Source: Kibdelosporangium sp. MJ126-NF4 | GTDB taxonomy: Bacteria; Actinomycetota; Actinomycetes; Mycobacteriales; Pseudonocardiaceae | Reading direction: 5' to 3' | Assembly: GCF_000826545.1 (NCBI RefSeq) | Contig: NZ_CDME01000012.1 | Location: forward strand, 1-64,000 | DNA: 64,000 nt | Part shown: positions 51,702 through 59,673 of the stretch, piece after piece | Position numbering within the stretch: the stretch's first letter is position 1 | Layout of the letters: each line of letters opens with the position of its first letter | Notes under the pieces: model-generated | Database searches by the model: none | Seen by the model: only the letters and a program-made list of their open reading frames with translations | What the model was told of the DNA's origin: nothing | Made by a program: the position numbers and the translations under genes

Positions 51702-52484
51702 ATGGATCTGTCCGGCCAGGTGGCGATTGTGACCGGAGGCGGACGCGGCATCGGGCGGCAGATAGCGCTGTCGCTTGCCGACGCGGGCGCGCGGGTGGCC
51801 GTCGTTTCGCGCAGCCGAGCGGAACTGGCGGAAACCGCACGGCTGGCAGGCCGGTCGCGGGTGCTGGTCACGCCCGGTGACATGACCGACCACCAGGCGA
51901 TGGAGCGGATCGTCGCCGAGGTCGGTGACCACTTCGGACCGGTGTCGTTGTTGGTCAACAACGCGGCGGTGTTCACTCCCGGCGAGCCGCCGCTCTGGTC
52001 GGCCGACCTCGACGAGTGGTGGCGCACTTTCGAGGTCAACGTCCGCGGCCCCCTCGTCTGCACCCGTGCCGTGCTGCCGACCATGATCGCCGAAGGACGC
52101 GGCCGGGTGATCACGGTCGGCAGTGACTCCGGCGTGCTCCCCGGTCCGCTGTCGTCCTACTCCTTCAGCAAGAACGCGCTCGTGCGGTTCACCGAGTCGC
52201 TCACCGCGTCCCTCACCGCGGCCGACCACCCGATCCGGGTGTTCACGATGGCCCCCGGCACGGTGCGCACGACGCTGACCGAGTCGTTCGCCGTCAAGTA
52301 CCCTGACATCGACTGGACTCCCGTCGAACTGTCCGGTCGGCTCGCGGTGAACCTTGCTTCCGGCCACTACGACGCCCTGCATGGCCGCTACCTCACGGTG
52401 TCCGACGACCTGGACACCCTGTTGTCAGAAGTGGACGATGTGCGGCGCAGGGAGCTGTACGTCCAGCGGATGCGCGGTCTCTGA
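51702..52484 (+). CDS. SDR oxidoreductase 1 of the polyketide cluster
   Basis: 260 residues. TGGGRGIG cofactor loop, NNAAVF, catalytic TVGSDSG and YSFSK (about 138-160). The carboxyl part is longer than in fabG-type enzymes and lacks the usual DGG end, closing with DDVRRRELYVQRMRGL. It may reduce a ketone of the polyketide or sugar. A strong GGGAGAAAG site precedes the ATG. It runs against the operon genes and stops two bases from the aromatase 2 stop. Confidence 0.87.
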   Translation: MDLSGQVAIVTGGGRGIGRQIALSLADAGARVAVVSRSRAELAETARLAGRSRVLVTPGDMTDHQAMERIVAEVGDHFGPVSLLVNNAAVFTPGEPPLWSADLDEWWRTFEVNVRGPLVCTRAVLPTMIAEGRGRVITVGSDSGVLPGPLSSYSFSKNALVRFTESLTASLTAADHPIRVFTMAPGTVRTTLTESFAVKYPDIDWTPVELSGRLAVNLASGHYDALHGRYLTVSDDLDTLLSEVDDVRRRELYVQRMRGL

Positions 52485-52486
52485 GC

Positions 52487-53416
52487 TCAGCCTTCCACGA
52501 AGGCCTTGGCCTGGTCGAAGATCAGGCGGGTCTTGGTGGTCAGCTCGTTGTGGATGAACTCGTTGGCCTTGGCCAGGCCCGCGGCGCCGCCGAGCATCGT
52601 GGCCATCCCCGTCTCGTCGATGACCACCGTGTGCTCCGACCGGAGCGTGACGCCCTCGGCGCTTTCCTCGATCAGCCACCGGACCGTGTGCGAAGCCCCG
52701 AGCGGGGGCAGCAACAGGTGCTTGAACACGATGCCGCGGTGCGGCAGGCACACACGGGCCATCTTCGTGGTGAGAGTGCCGCCGTCGCGTTCGGTGGTGT
52801 CCATCTCCAGCACCTGGAGATTCTCGGTCTCCTCCCGCAGCGACACCCGTGACACGTGCGACAACCGCTCGGGCCACTGCTGCGCGTCGCGCAGGAAGTC
52901 GTACACGTCCTGTGCCGAGCCGTTGATCGGCACGGCGTCACCGAAGGTCATCAGCAGTTCGGCGGGACGCTCGGCCGCGACTTTCAGCGCGGCCAGCTCG
53001 GCATTGCCGACCTCGTCGGTCGTCTGCCTGATCGAGTCCCGCACCGCCTGATCGGCCTCGGCGAGCCGGCACGTGTGCAGCAACCGCACCAACGAGTCGT
53101 TGCCGGACAACGGCTCCACAATCAGGGTGCGGTGCAGGTGGGTCATCGGCGGCGGCGCGACCTCCGGCTGGAAGTCGATGCGCAGCTCGTTCGGGTGCGC
53201 GGTCCACAACGCCACCCAGTGGTATACCTCGTCGTTGGACGTCGACCACATCCCGATCCGGTCAGCCGACGCACTCGTCCCCAGGTGTTCCAGATGGACG
53301 AACGCGGGGAAGATCCGCGACCACGCGGCTATGTCGGCCACGAGGTCGTACACGGCACTGGCCGGTGCGTCCACTTTGATCTGGTGCTCGGTCTGCACGA
53401 CCGCTGGCTCTGGCAT
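52487..53416 (-). CDS. Di-domain aromatase/cyclase 2 (SRPBCC)
   Basis: 309 residues with two START/SRPBCC domains (about 10-150 and 160-309): HQIKVDAPASAVYDLVADIAA in the first, GDAVPINGSAQDVYDFLRDAQ in the second. It aligns along its whole length with the ActVII-type enzyme at 56037-56963 but differs at many positions. Such enzymes shape and dehydrate the first ring of a C-9-reduced chain. A second copy may act on the second ring or a different folding. It is on its own between two convergent/divergent SDR genes, with a SARP-type site directly before the ATG. Confidence 0.9.
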   Translation of the reverse strand: MPEPAVVQTEHQIKVDAPASAVYDLVADIAAWSRIFPAFVHLEHLGTSASADRIGMWSTSNDEVYHWVALWTAHPNELRIDFQPEVAPPPMTHLHRTLIVEPLSGNDSLVRLLHTCRLAEADQAVRDSIRQTTDEVGNAELAALKVAAERPAELLMTFGDAVPINGSAQDVYDFLRDAQQWPERLSHVSRVSLREETENLQVLEMDTTERDGGTLTTKMARVCLPHRGIVFKHLLLPPLGASHTVRWLIEESAEGVTLRSEHTVVIDETGMATMLGGAAGLAKANEFIHNELTTKTRLIFDQAKAFVEG

Positions 53417-53422
53417 GCCACC

Positions 53423-53454
53423 AGGATCGCCGGACCAGGTCGAGCCTTTCTCGA
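53423..53454 (-). promoter_or_regulatory. SARP-type promoter of aromatase/cyclase 2
   Basis: Reading leftward: TCGAGAA (53454-53448), four bases, TCGACCT (53443-53437), eight bases, GATCCT (53428-53423). The hexamer ends six bases before the ATG at 53416, so transcription may start at the A of the start codon. On the other strand the same DNA gives TCGAG twice 11 bp apart towards SDR 2 but no -10-like hexamer at the right distance. Confidence 0.55.
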
Positions 53455-53500
53455 GATGGGCATGCACCGCGGCTTGAGGCCTCGATCCGACAATCGGCAC

Positions 53501-54346
53501 ATGACCTCCCATCGCATTCGCACCTGGTTGATCACCGGCGCATCCCAGGGCCTCGGCCGGGCCTTCGCCGAGGCCGCCCTCGACGCGGGCGAAGCAGTCG
53601 TGGCCACCAGCCGCACACCGGAGTCACTGAAGGACCTTGCCGGGGAACACGGCGAACGGCTGACAATCCTGCCCCTTGACGTCACGAACAGGTCGGAAGT
53701 TCTCGTCACGGTGACCGAGGCGGCCCGTGCCGCCGGGGGAATCGACGTACTGGTCACCAACGCCGGTTACGGCCTGTCCGGAGCTGTCGAGGAGGTCGAC
53801 GAACGGCAGGCCCGCGACCAGATGGACGTCAACTTCTTCGGCGCGCTGTGGTGCGTCCAGGCGGTCCTGCCGGTCATGCGCGCTCAGGGCAGCGGCCACA
53901 TCTTCCAGATCTCCAGCATCGCCGCGATCGCGACGTATCCGAACCTGGGAATGTACTGCGCCAGCAAATGGGCACTCGACGGGATGAGCGAGTCGCTCGC
54001 CAGTGAGGTCGCCGGATTCGGAATCGGTGTCACGATCGTCGAACTGGGCGAGTTCCGTACCAAGTGGAGCGCGGGCAGCATGGCCAGGGCCACCCCGATG
54101 CCGGAGTACGACGAGGTGCTCGCCAAGTGGCGGCACGGAATGTCCGGTGCCTACGCGGACATCCAGCCGGGCGACCCGAGGAAGGCGGGTGCGGCGTTGC
54201 TGCGTGTCCTCGACAGTGCGAAGCCGCCGCTGCGTCTGCTGCTGGGCACCAGCGCCGCCGAACTGGCTCCTCGGGTCTACCGGGAACGGATCGGCGAATG
54301 GGCCGAGTGGGACGACCTGGCCCGCGCCGTCGACCACCACAGCTAG
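53501..54346 (+). CDS. SDR oxidoreductase 2 of the polyketide cluster
   Basis: 281 residues. TGASQGLG loop, TNAGYGLSG, and QISSIAAIATYPNLGMYCASK with the catalytic Ser, Tyr and Lys. TTWLITG-type amino end and the ELGEFRTKW segment are typical of the larger SDR group often annotated as oxidoreductase in antibiotic clusters. Divergent from aromatase 2. It ends 11 bases from the soxR stop. It could reduce a quinone-side ketone or the 4-keto sugar, but nothing in the sequence decides. Confidence 0.87.
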   Translation: MTSHRIRTWLITGASQGLGRAFAEAALDAGEAVVATSRTPESLKDLAGEHGERLTILPLDVTNRSEVLVTVTEAARAAGGIDVLVTNAGYGLSGAVEEVDERQARDQMDVNFFGALWCVQAVLPVMRAQGSGHIFQISSIAAIATYPNLGMYCASKWALDGMSESLASEVAGFGIGVTIVELGEFRTKWSAGSMARATPMPEYDEVLAKWRHGMSGAYADIQPGDPRKAGAALLRVLDSAKPPLRLLLGTSAAELAPRVYRERIGEWAEWDDLARAVDHHS

Positions 54347-54357
54347 GTCCAGGCGTC

Positions 54358-54828
54358 TCAGCCGGGGTGGAACTCGTCGTCGACCAGTCGGTGCGGTCCC
54401 GCCCCGCGCTCGCCGAGCTCGTCCTGGAAGTTGCTCAGTTTGCAGCGGGCCATCGACAGGCAACCACAGCCGATGCAGTCGTCGAGGGTGTCCCGCAGGC
54501 GTTGCATGTACTTGATCCGCTCATCCAGCTGATGCCGCCATGAACGCGACAGCCGCGCCCAGTCCAGCCGGGTGGGAGTGCGTTCCTCCGGCAACAGCGC
54601 CAGTGCCTCGCGAATCATGGTCAGTGAAATGCCGAGGCGCTGCGCGAATCGGATGAACGTCACCCGGCGGAGGATGTCGCGCGGGTATCGGCGTTGGTTG
54701 CCGTGCGTGCGCCTGCTGGAGATGAGCCCTTTCGACTCGTAGAACCGCAGGGCGGATTCCGGGACACCACTTCTGGCTGACAGTTGGCCAATGGTGATTT
54801 CGGTCGATTCATGAGACAAACGGGCCAC
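54358..54828 (-). CDS. soxR: SoxR-type [2Fe-2S] redox-sensing MerR regulator
   Basis: 156 residues. MerR winged helix at about 11-80 (ITIGQLSARSGVPESALRFYESKGLI), a dimerisation helix and then DCIGCGCLSMARC, Cys118, 121, 123 and 129, the exact C-x2-C-x-C-x5-C pattern of SoxR. In Streptomyces, SoxR is switched on by redox-active antibiotics such as actinorhodin and induces oxidoreductases and efflux. It follows the ActVA-5-like gene by 33 bases on the same strand, so the quinone sensor is made with the quinone-forming enzymes. GTG start with a weak ribosome site. Confidence 0.92.
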   Translation of the reverse strand: MARLSHESTEITIGQLSARSGVPESALRFYESKGLISSRRTHGNQRRYPRDILRRVTFIRFAQRLGISLTMIREALALLPEERTPTRLDWARLSRSWRHQLDERIKYMQRLRDTLDDCIGCGCLSMARCKLSNFQDELGERGAGPHRLVDDEFHPG

Positions 54829-54861
54829 CCGGAGATACTACCGAGCAATTCCGCCATCCGG

Positions 54862-55992
54862 TCAGGTCACCGGGTGCTCCAGCAGATGGGCGCCGTACCC
54901 CGCCGCGGCCGGTTCGAGCTGCAGGGCGACGTGGCTGGACAGGAAGTGGACATCTCGCCAGAACCGCTGCAGTGGGCTCGCCGCGAGCTGGCCACGTGAC
55001 CCGGCGCTGCGGAACAGTCGTTCCACGGCACCCACCAACCCGTCGACGGCCACCGCGCAGTCATGCGGATTGCGCACGGCGTCGATCTTCGTCGTCCCAC
55101 CGCGGTCACACGTCCGCGCGACCCGGCGCAGCAGCATCTCCGCCATGTCGATCTCAGCGGACACCCTCGCCGCGGTCAGCTGGGTCGACCGGTCCTCCCG
55201 CATCGGAGTCCCGGTCTTTCCCGTCCTGCCTGACATCCGTGCCGACCACTCCCGCAACGCACCCCGTGCGGCACCCAGTGCGGGTGCGGCGAACAGGATG
55301 CCACTGACCGTCCGCAACGCGACCGCGTGGCAGGGCGCCGACGATCCGACCGCTCGCCCGAGCAGCATCTCCTCGCGGTCGAACGCCCGGTGCCGCGGGA
55401 CGAGAACACCGTCCAGCATCAGCGTATTGCTGCCGGTCCCCCGCATGCCCACCGGCGACCAGGTGTCCTTGACGCTGTAGTCCGCGCGGGGAACCGCGAA
55501 GAACCACGGCCGGACACCGTCGTCGGTGGGCACGCGAGCCGCCACCAGCGCCCAGTCGGAGTAGTCGACACCGCTGGTGAAGTCCCACTCACCGGTCAGC
55601 AGCCAGCCGTCGGCGACCGGCTCCGCCATGGCCGACGGGATGAGCGCACCCGCCACCATGGCGTCCGGGCCGTTCGCCCACAGCTCCGCCTGGCCCTGTT
55701 CGGGCAGGAAAACGCCCATCCGTGCGGCACCGGCGGCCAGCGAACCGCACCAGGCGGCCGACGTGCAGTGCGTGCCGACCAACGAGGTCGCCTCGAGCAA
55801 CTCGATGACCCCGCCGTCGGCGCCGCCCCACCGGCCTGGCACGAAGTGCCGGGCGAATCCCGCGGTCACCAACGCCTTGGCGACCTCTGGGCTCAGCACC
55901 CGGTTGGTCTCGGCCTCCTCCGCGTGCCGCGCGGCCGCCGACGCGGCCTCCTCGGCCCAGGACCGCAGCCCAACCGTGTTCGTGACGGCCAT
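54862..55992 (-). CDS. ActVA-ORF5-like two-component flavin monooxygenase
   Basis: 376 residues, acyl-CoA-dehydrogenase fold. RHFVPGRWGGADGGVIELLE, STHC-like TSAAWCGSLAAGAARMGVFLP, GEWDFTSGVDYSDWALVAAR, GMRGTGSNTLMLDGVLVP and LQRFWRDVHFLSSHVALQ line up with ActVA-ORF5. That enzyme uses FMNH2 supplied by ActVB to hydroxylate the naphthalene ring and give the quinone. ATG 55992 has AGGAAGGA upstream. It lies between aromatase 1 and soxR in the main operon. Confidence 0.93.
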   Translation of the reverse strand: MAVTNTVGLRSWAEEAASAAARHAEEAETNRVLSPEVAKALVTAGFARHFVPGRWGGADGGVIELLEATSLVGTHCTSAAWCGSLAAGAARMGVFLPEQGQAELWANGPDAMVAGALIPSAMAEPVADGWLLTGEWDFTSGVDYSDWALVAARVPTDDGVRPWFFAVPRADYSVKDTWSPVGMRGTGSNTLMLDGVLVPRHRAFDREEMLLGRAVGSSAPCHAVALRTVSGILFAAPALGAARGALREWSARMSGRTGKTGTPMREDRSTQLTAARVSAEIDMAEMLLRRVARTCDRGGTTKIDAVRNPHDCAVAVDGLVGAVERLFRSAGSRGQLAASPLQRFWRDVHFLSSHVALQLEPAAAGYGAHLLEHPVT

Positions 55993-56036
55993 CGGTCGTC
56001 CTTCCTGATGTGTGCTTCGCCGACACCGCACCGGGG

Positions 56037-56963
56037 TCAGCTTTCGACGTGGTCCTTCGCGTGGCCCAGCGTCGCCAGGCTGTTGGTGCTCAACGCGGTC
56101 CGCACGAACCTGAGTGCGTCCTGGATCGTCGCGTTCGCGCCGAGGATCCCGGCGATGTTCGACTCGTTGATCACCACGGTGTGCCGGGAGGTCACCGAGA
56201 CCCCGTCGCCGTCCGGCGTCAGCGACCAGTGGCCGGTGTGCAGGTTCATCAGCGCGGGCAGCACGACCTGCTTGTAGACGATCTTGTGGGGTGGCAGGCA
56301 GACCCGAACGGACTTCGTCGTGTGCACCGAGCCGTCCTTGGTCATCGTGTCCATCTCCAGCCACTGCAGGCCGGGGGTCTTCTCCACCATGGACACCTTC
56401 GCCACGTGCGGCAGGCGCTTCTCCCACAGCTGCGCCTCGTTGAGGAAGTCGTACACGGCCTTCGCGGGCGCGTTGATCCGCACGGTGTCGTCGAACGTCA
56501 GCAGCGACTCCGCCGAGCCCACGGCCCGTTCGGCGTTCGCCTTCATCGCCGCCAGCTCCGAATGGCTGTTGCGGTCCACCGCCTCGTCGATCCAGGCGAG
56601 CTTGGCCTTGTCGTCGTCGACCGCCCGGTAGTCGTGCAGCAGGCGCACCCTTGACGACTCGTCGGACGTCGGCTCCACGATCCACGCGCCGCCCATCGAG
56701 GCGACCGGTGGCTGGGACACCTCCTGGCGGAAGTCCACGCGCAACGCGTCCGGATCGAGCTCGCGGCGCGACGTCCAGGTCTTGGCCTCGCCGTTGGCGG
56801 TGGCCCAGATCTGGATCCGCTCGTGGCGTTCGCCGCGTTCGAGGTGCTCGACGTGCACACTCGGCGGGAAGATCTGCGGCCAGCTCGCCACGTCGGCGAC
56901 CAGGCCGTAGACCACCTTCGCAGGCGCACGCACCTCGATCTCGTGCTCCACCTCGCGGGTCAT
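56037..56963 (-). CDS. Di-domain aromatase/cyclase 1 (ActVII-like)
   Basis: 308 residues, two SRPBCC domains (about 5-145 and 155-308): HEIEVRAPAKVVYGLVADVA and DDTVRINAPAKAVYDFLNEAQ. In reducing pathways this enzyme acts after the C-9 ketoreductase to close and aromatise the first ring. It follows the ketoreductase gene by 28 bases. AGGAGGAG precedes the ATG at 56963. Confidence 0.94.
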   Translation of the reverse strand: MTREVEHEIEVRAPAKVVYGLVADVASWPQIFPPSVHVEHLERGERHERIQIWATANGEAKTWTSRRELDPDALRVDFRQEVSQPPVASMGGAWIVEPTSDESSRVRLLHDYRAVDDDKAKLAWIDEAVDRNSHSELAAMKANAERAVGSAESLLTFDDTVRINAPAKAVYDFLNEAQLWEKRLPHVAKVSMVEKTPGLQWLEMDTMTKDGSVHTTKSVRVCLPPHKIVYKQVVLPALMNLHTGHWSLTPDGDGVSVTSRHTVVINESNIAGILGANATIQDALRFVRTALSTNSLATLGHAKDHVES

Positions 56964-56991
56964 GTTTCTCCTCCTGTGCTCTGGTCGCGGA

Positions 56992-57762
56992 TCAGAAGTT
57001 GCCAAGACCGCCGCAGACGTTGATCGCCTGGGACGTGACCGAGGCCGCGACGTCGGAGACCAGGTAGCCGACCATGCCCGCGACCTCCTCGGGGGTGGAG
57101 TACCGGCCGAGCGGGATCTTGGACTGGAAACGGTCGAGGATGTCGTCCTCGGTGGTCTTCCACGCGGCCGCGTAGCCCTGCCGCACCCGCTGTGCCATCG
57201 GCGTTTCCACGTAGCCGGGGCAGACCGCGTTCACCGTGATCCCCGTCTTGGCCAGCTCGTTGCCCAACGCCTTGGTGAAGCCGACGACACCGTGTTTGGA
57301 CGCCGAGTACGGTGCGCCGAGCACAACGCCCTGTTTGCCTGCCGTCGAGGCGATGTTGACGATCCGCCCCCGTGACTTCTCCCGCATGCCACCGATGCTC
57401 AGCACGTCCCGTGCCATCAGGAACACGCTGTTGAGGTTCGTGTTGATCACGTCGAACCACAGCTCGTCGGTGATGTCGGCGGTGACGCCGCCACCGCTGC
57501 GGCCAGCGTTGTTGACCAGGACGTCGATCGTCCCGTACCGGTCGACAGCGGCGGTGACGAACGAGCGCACGGACTCGGCCGAGCTGACGTCGCACACCGC
57601 GCCGTCCACATCGTGTCCCTCGTCGCGCAACTGCTTGACGGTGAGCGTGACGTTGTCCGCGGTGCGCGAACAGAGGAACACCTTGTTCCCTTGCCCGGCG
57701 AGCACCTTGGTAACGGCGAGACCGATCCCGCTGGTGGCTCCCGTGACTATGGCGACACCCAT
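56992..57762 (-). CDS. Polyketide C-9 ketoreductase (ActIII-like)
   Basis: 256 residues. TGATSGIG, NNAGRSGGG, NIASTAGKQGVVLGAPYSASK and VNAVCPGYVETPMAQRVR are nearly the ActIII signature, including the long substrate-gating segment after PGYVETP. It reduces the C-9 ketone of the bound poly-beta-ketone with NADPH. I use ATG 57762 (GGGAGGAGAGGG upstream), not the ATG at 57780, which lacks a ribosome site. Confidence 0.95.
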   Translation of the reverse strand: MGVAIVTGATSGIGLAVTKVLAGQGNKVFLCSRTADNVTLTVKQLRDEGHDVDGAVCDVSSAESVRSFVTAAVDRYGTIDVLVNNAGRSGGGVTADITDELWFDVINTNLNSVFLMARDVLSIGGMREKSRGRIVNIASTAGKQGVVLGAPYSASKHGVVGFTKALGNELAKTGITVNAVCPGYVETPMAQRVRQGYAAAWKTTEDDILDRFQSKIPLGRYSTPEEVAGMVGYLVSDVAASVTSQAINVCGGLGNF

Positions 57763-57791
57763 GCCCTCTCCTCCCAACATCGACTGTCTGA

Positions 57792-59150
57792 TCAGGACAT
57801 ACTCTGGCCGAGGACGCGCTCGACAATTGCTGTGCTGTGTTCACCGGCGCGGAACTCCTCGTCGCGCAGCACCTCGCGCAGAAACTCCGTCGTGGTGTGC
57901 ACACCTTGGCCGCGCACCACGAACTCGGCCAAAGCTCTGTCCATTCGCGACAGTGCCTGGTCCCGGTCCGGGGCCCATACGACGAGTTTGGCCAGCAGCG
58001 AGTCGTAGAACGCGGGAACTCGGTATCCCGGGTAGCCGTGCGTGTCGACACGCACGAACGGTCCGCCCGCAGGCACGAACTCCGTCAGCACGCCGGGGGC
58101 CGGGGCGAAGTCCTTGGCCGGGTCCTCCACGTTGATCCGGCACTCCATCGACACGCCCCACGACCGGACGTCCTGCTGGCGCAACGACAACGGCTCCCCC
58201 GCGGCGATCAGGAGCTGTTCCCGCACCAGGTCGACGCCGGTGACCATCTCGGTGACCGGGTGCTCGACCTGGATCCGGCAGTTGACCTCCATGAAGGAGA
58301 ACTCGCCGTCCGGACCGAGCAGGAACTCGAACGTGCCCGCGCCGACGTAACCGGCGGCGAGCGCGCCCCGCACCGCGGCCTGCCCCATCCGCTCGACCAA
58401 CTCGGCGGGCAACCCCGGCGCCGGGCTCTCCTCGATCAGCTTCTGGTGCCTGCGCTGCACCGAGCAGTCCCGCGCGCCGAGTTCGATCGCGTTGCCGTGC
58501 TGATCGGCGAGCACCTGGATCTCCACGTGCCGCGCCACCGGCAGGTACCGCTCGACGAAGACCCGTGAGTTGCCGAACAACGCCTGCGCGCCTGCCCTGG
58601 TTTCCTGGTAGGCGCGGCCGAACTCGGCAGGGTCGGTCACCACACGCATGCCTCGCCCGCCGCCGCCCGCGGCCGCCTTGATGATCACGGGGTATCCGAT
58701 CTCGTCGCCGACCCGCTGCGCGTCCTCGACCGAACGCAACGGGTCGAGGCTGCCCGGCAGCATCGCCAGCCCCGCGTCGGCCATCAGCCTGCGGGCGGCG
58801 GTCTTGTCGCCGAGCCGGGCCGTCACCCCTGGCGGCGGGCCGACGAACACGATCCCGTGTTCCTCACACACCTCGGCGAAGTCGGCGTCCTCGGACAGGA
58901 AGCCGTACCCGGGGTGGATCGCGTCGGCGCCCGTGCGCAGTGCCGCCTCGATGATCGACGGGATGTTGAGGTAGCTGCGTTTCGCGGGAGCGGGTCCGAT
59001 CTGGACGGTCTCGTCGGCGTATGCCACCACCGCCGAACCGGCGTCCTCGGTGGAGTGCACCGCGACCACCTCGATGCCCATCTCCCGGCACGTGCGGGCC
59101 ACCCGCAGTGCGATCTCGCCGCGATTGGCGATCAGGACCTTCTTGAACAC
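57792..59150 (-). CDS. accC: Biotin carboxylase subunit of acetyl-CoA carboxylase
   Basis: 452 residues. MFKKVLIANRGEIALRVART, HPGYGFLSEDADFAEV, IIKAAAGGGGRGMRVV (ATP loop) and FMEVNCRIQVEHPVTEMVTG are conserved. No biotinyl domain is attached, unlike the usual actinobacterial AccA. GTG start at 59150 with AGGA upstream, eight bases after the BCCP stop. It carboxylates the biotin of the BCCP encoded next to it to feed malonyl-CoA to the PKS. Confidence 0.94.
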   Translation of the reverse strand: MFKKVLIANRGEIALRVARTCREMGIEVVAVHSTEDAGSAVVAYADETVQIGPAPAKRSYLNIPSIIEAALRTGADAIHPGYGFLSEDADFAEVCEEHGIVFVGPPPGVTARLGDKTAARRLMADAGLAMLPGSLDPLRSVEDAQRVGDEIGYPVIIKAAAGGGGRGMRVVTDPAEFGRAYQETRAGAQALFGNSRVFVERYLPVARHVEIQVLADQHGNAIELGARDCSVQRRHQKLIEESPAPGLPAELVERMGQAAVRGALAAGYVGAGTFEFLLGPDGEFSFMEVNCRIQVEHPVTEMVTGVDLVREQLLIAAGEPLSLRQQDVRSWGVSMECRINVEDPAKDFAPAPGVLTEFVPAGGPFVRVDTHGYPGYRVPAFYDSLLAKLVVWAPDRDQALSRMDRALAEFVVRGQGVHTTTEFLREVLRDEEFRAGEHSTAIVERVLGQSMS

Positions 59151-59157
59151 GGCTTCC

Positions 59158-59673
59158 TCAGCTCGGGTCGGCCGGGGCGAGGCGGAACAGCTGCTCGCCG
59201 AACTCGACGGGTTCACCGTTGCCCTTGAGCACCTCGGCCACCTGGCCCGCCGTTTCGGCCTGCACCGGGATCATCAGCTTCATCGCCTCGATGATGCCGA
59301 CCTGCTGACCCACGACGACGCTGTCGCCCTCGCGCACGAACGGCGGCGAACTCGGATCGGGCGCGAGGTAGAAGACGCCGACCGCGGGCGCGATCAGGAA
59401 ACGGCCCGGTGTCTCGACGTTCTCCACCGGGGGCGGCGCCGACGCCGGAGGCGTGCCGGTCTGTTCTGTGGTCCACTCGACCTCGATGGACACCTCACCG
59501 GCCCGCACCCGAATCACCTTCGGCTGCTGGGACAGCCGGGTGATGAACCGCAGTGCGTTGTCGTGCATCCGTTCCAGCAGTTGGTTGAGCTCGGCCACCG
59601 GACGGGGACGGTCGCCGTCCGGCTCCGGAATGTCGAACTCGCGGTCGAGATGGTTGGTCAGGCCCTGGGTCAT
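59158..59673 (-). CDS. accB: Biotin carboxyl carrier protein (BCCP)
   Basis: 171 residues. The carboxyl biotinyl domain (about 95-171) has GIIEAMKLMIPVQAE with the biotin-accepting Lys in EAMKLM; a Pro/Ala hinge (about 72-92) precedes it. The amino part is helical. ATG 59673 shares one base with the stop of the carboxyltransferase gene (TGATG). Confidence 0.93.
   Translation of the reverse strand: MTQGLTNHLDREFDIPEPDGDRPRPVAELNQLLERMHDNALRFITRLSQQPKVIRVRAGEVSIEVEWTTEQTGTPPASAPPPVENVETPGRFLIAPAVGVFYLAPDPSSPPFVREGDSVVVGQQVGIIEAMKLMIPVQAETAGQVAEVLKGNGEPVEFGEQLFRLAPADPS

Noticed and set aside
53473..53479. CTTGAGG as a SoxR-box half-site upstream of SDR 2
   Set aside because: The matching CCTCAAG half at the required spacing is absent, so a SoxR box is not supported.
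52856..53500. Amino extension of SDR 2 antisense to aromatase 2
   Set aside because: The SDR fold begins directly after ATG 53501 and the extension has no domain.
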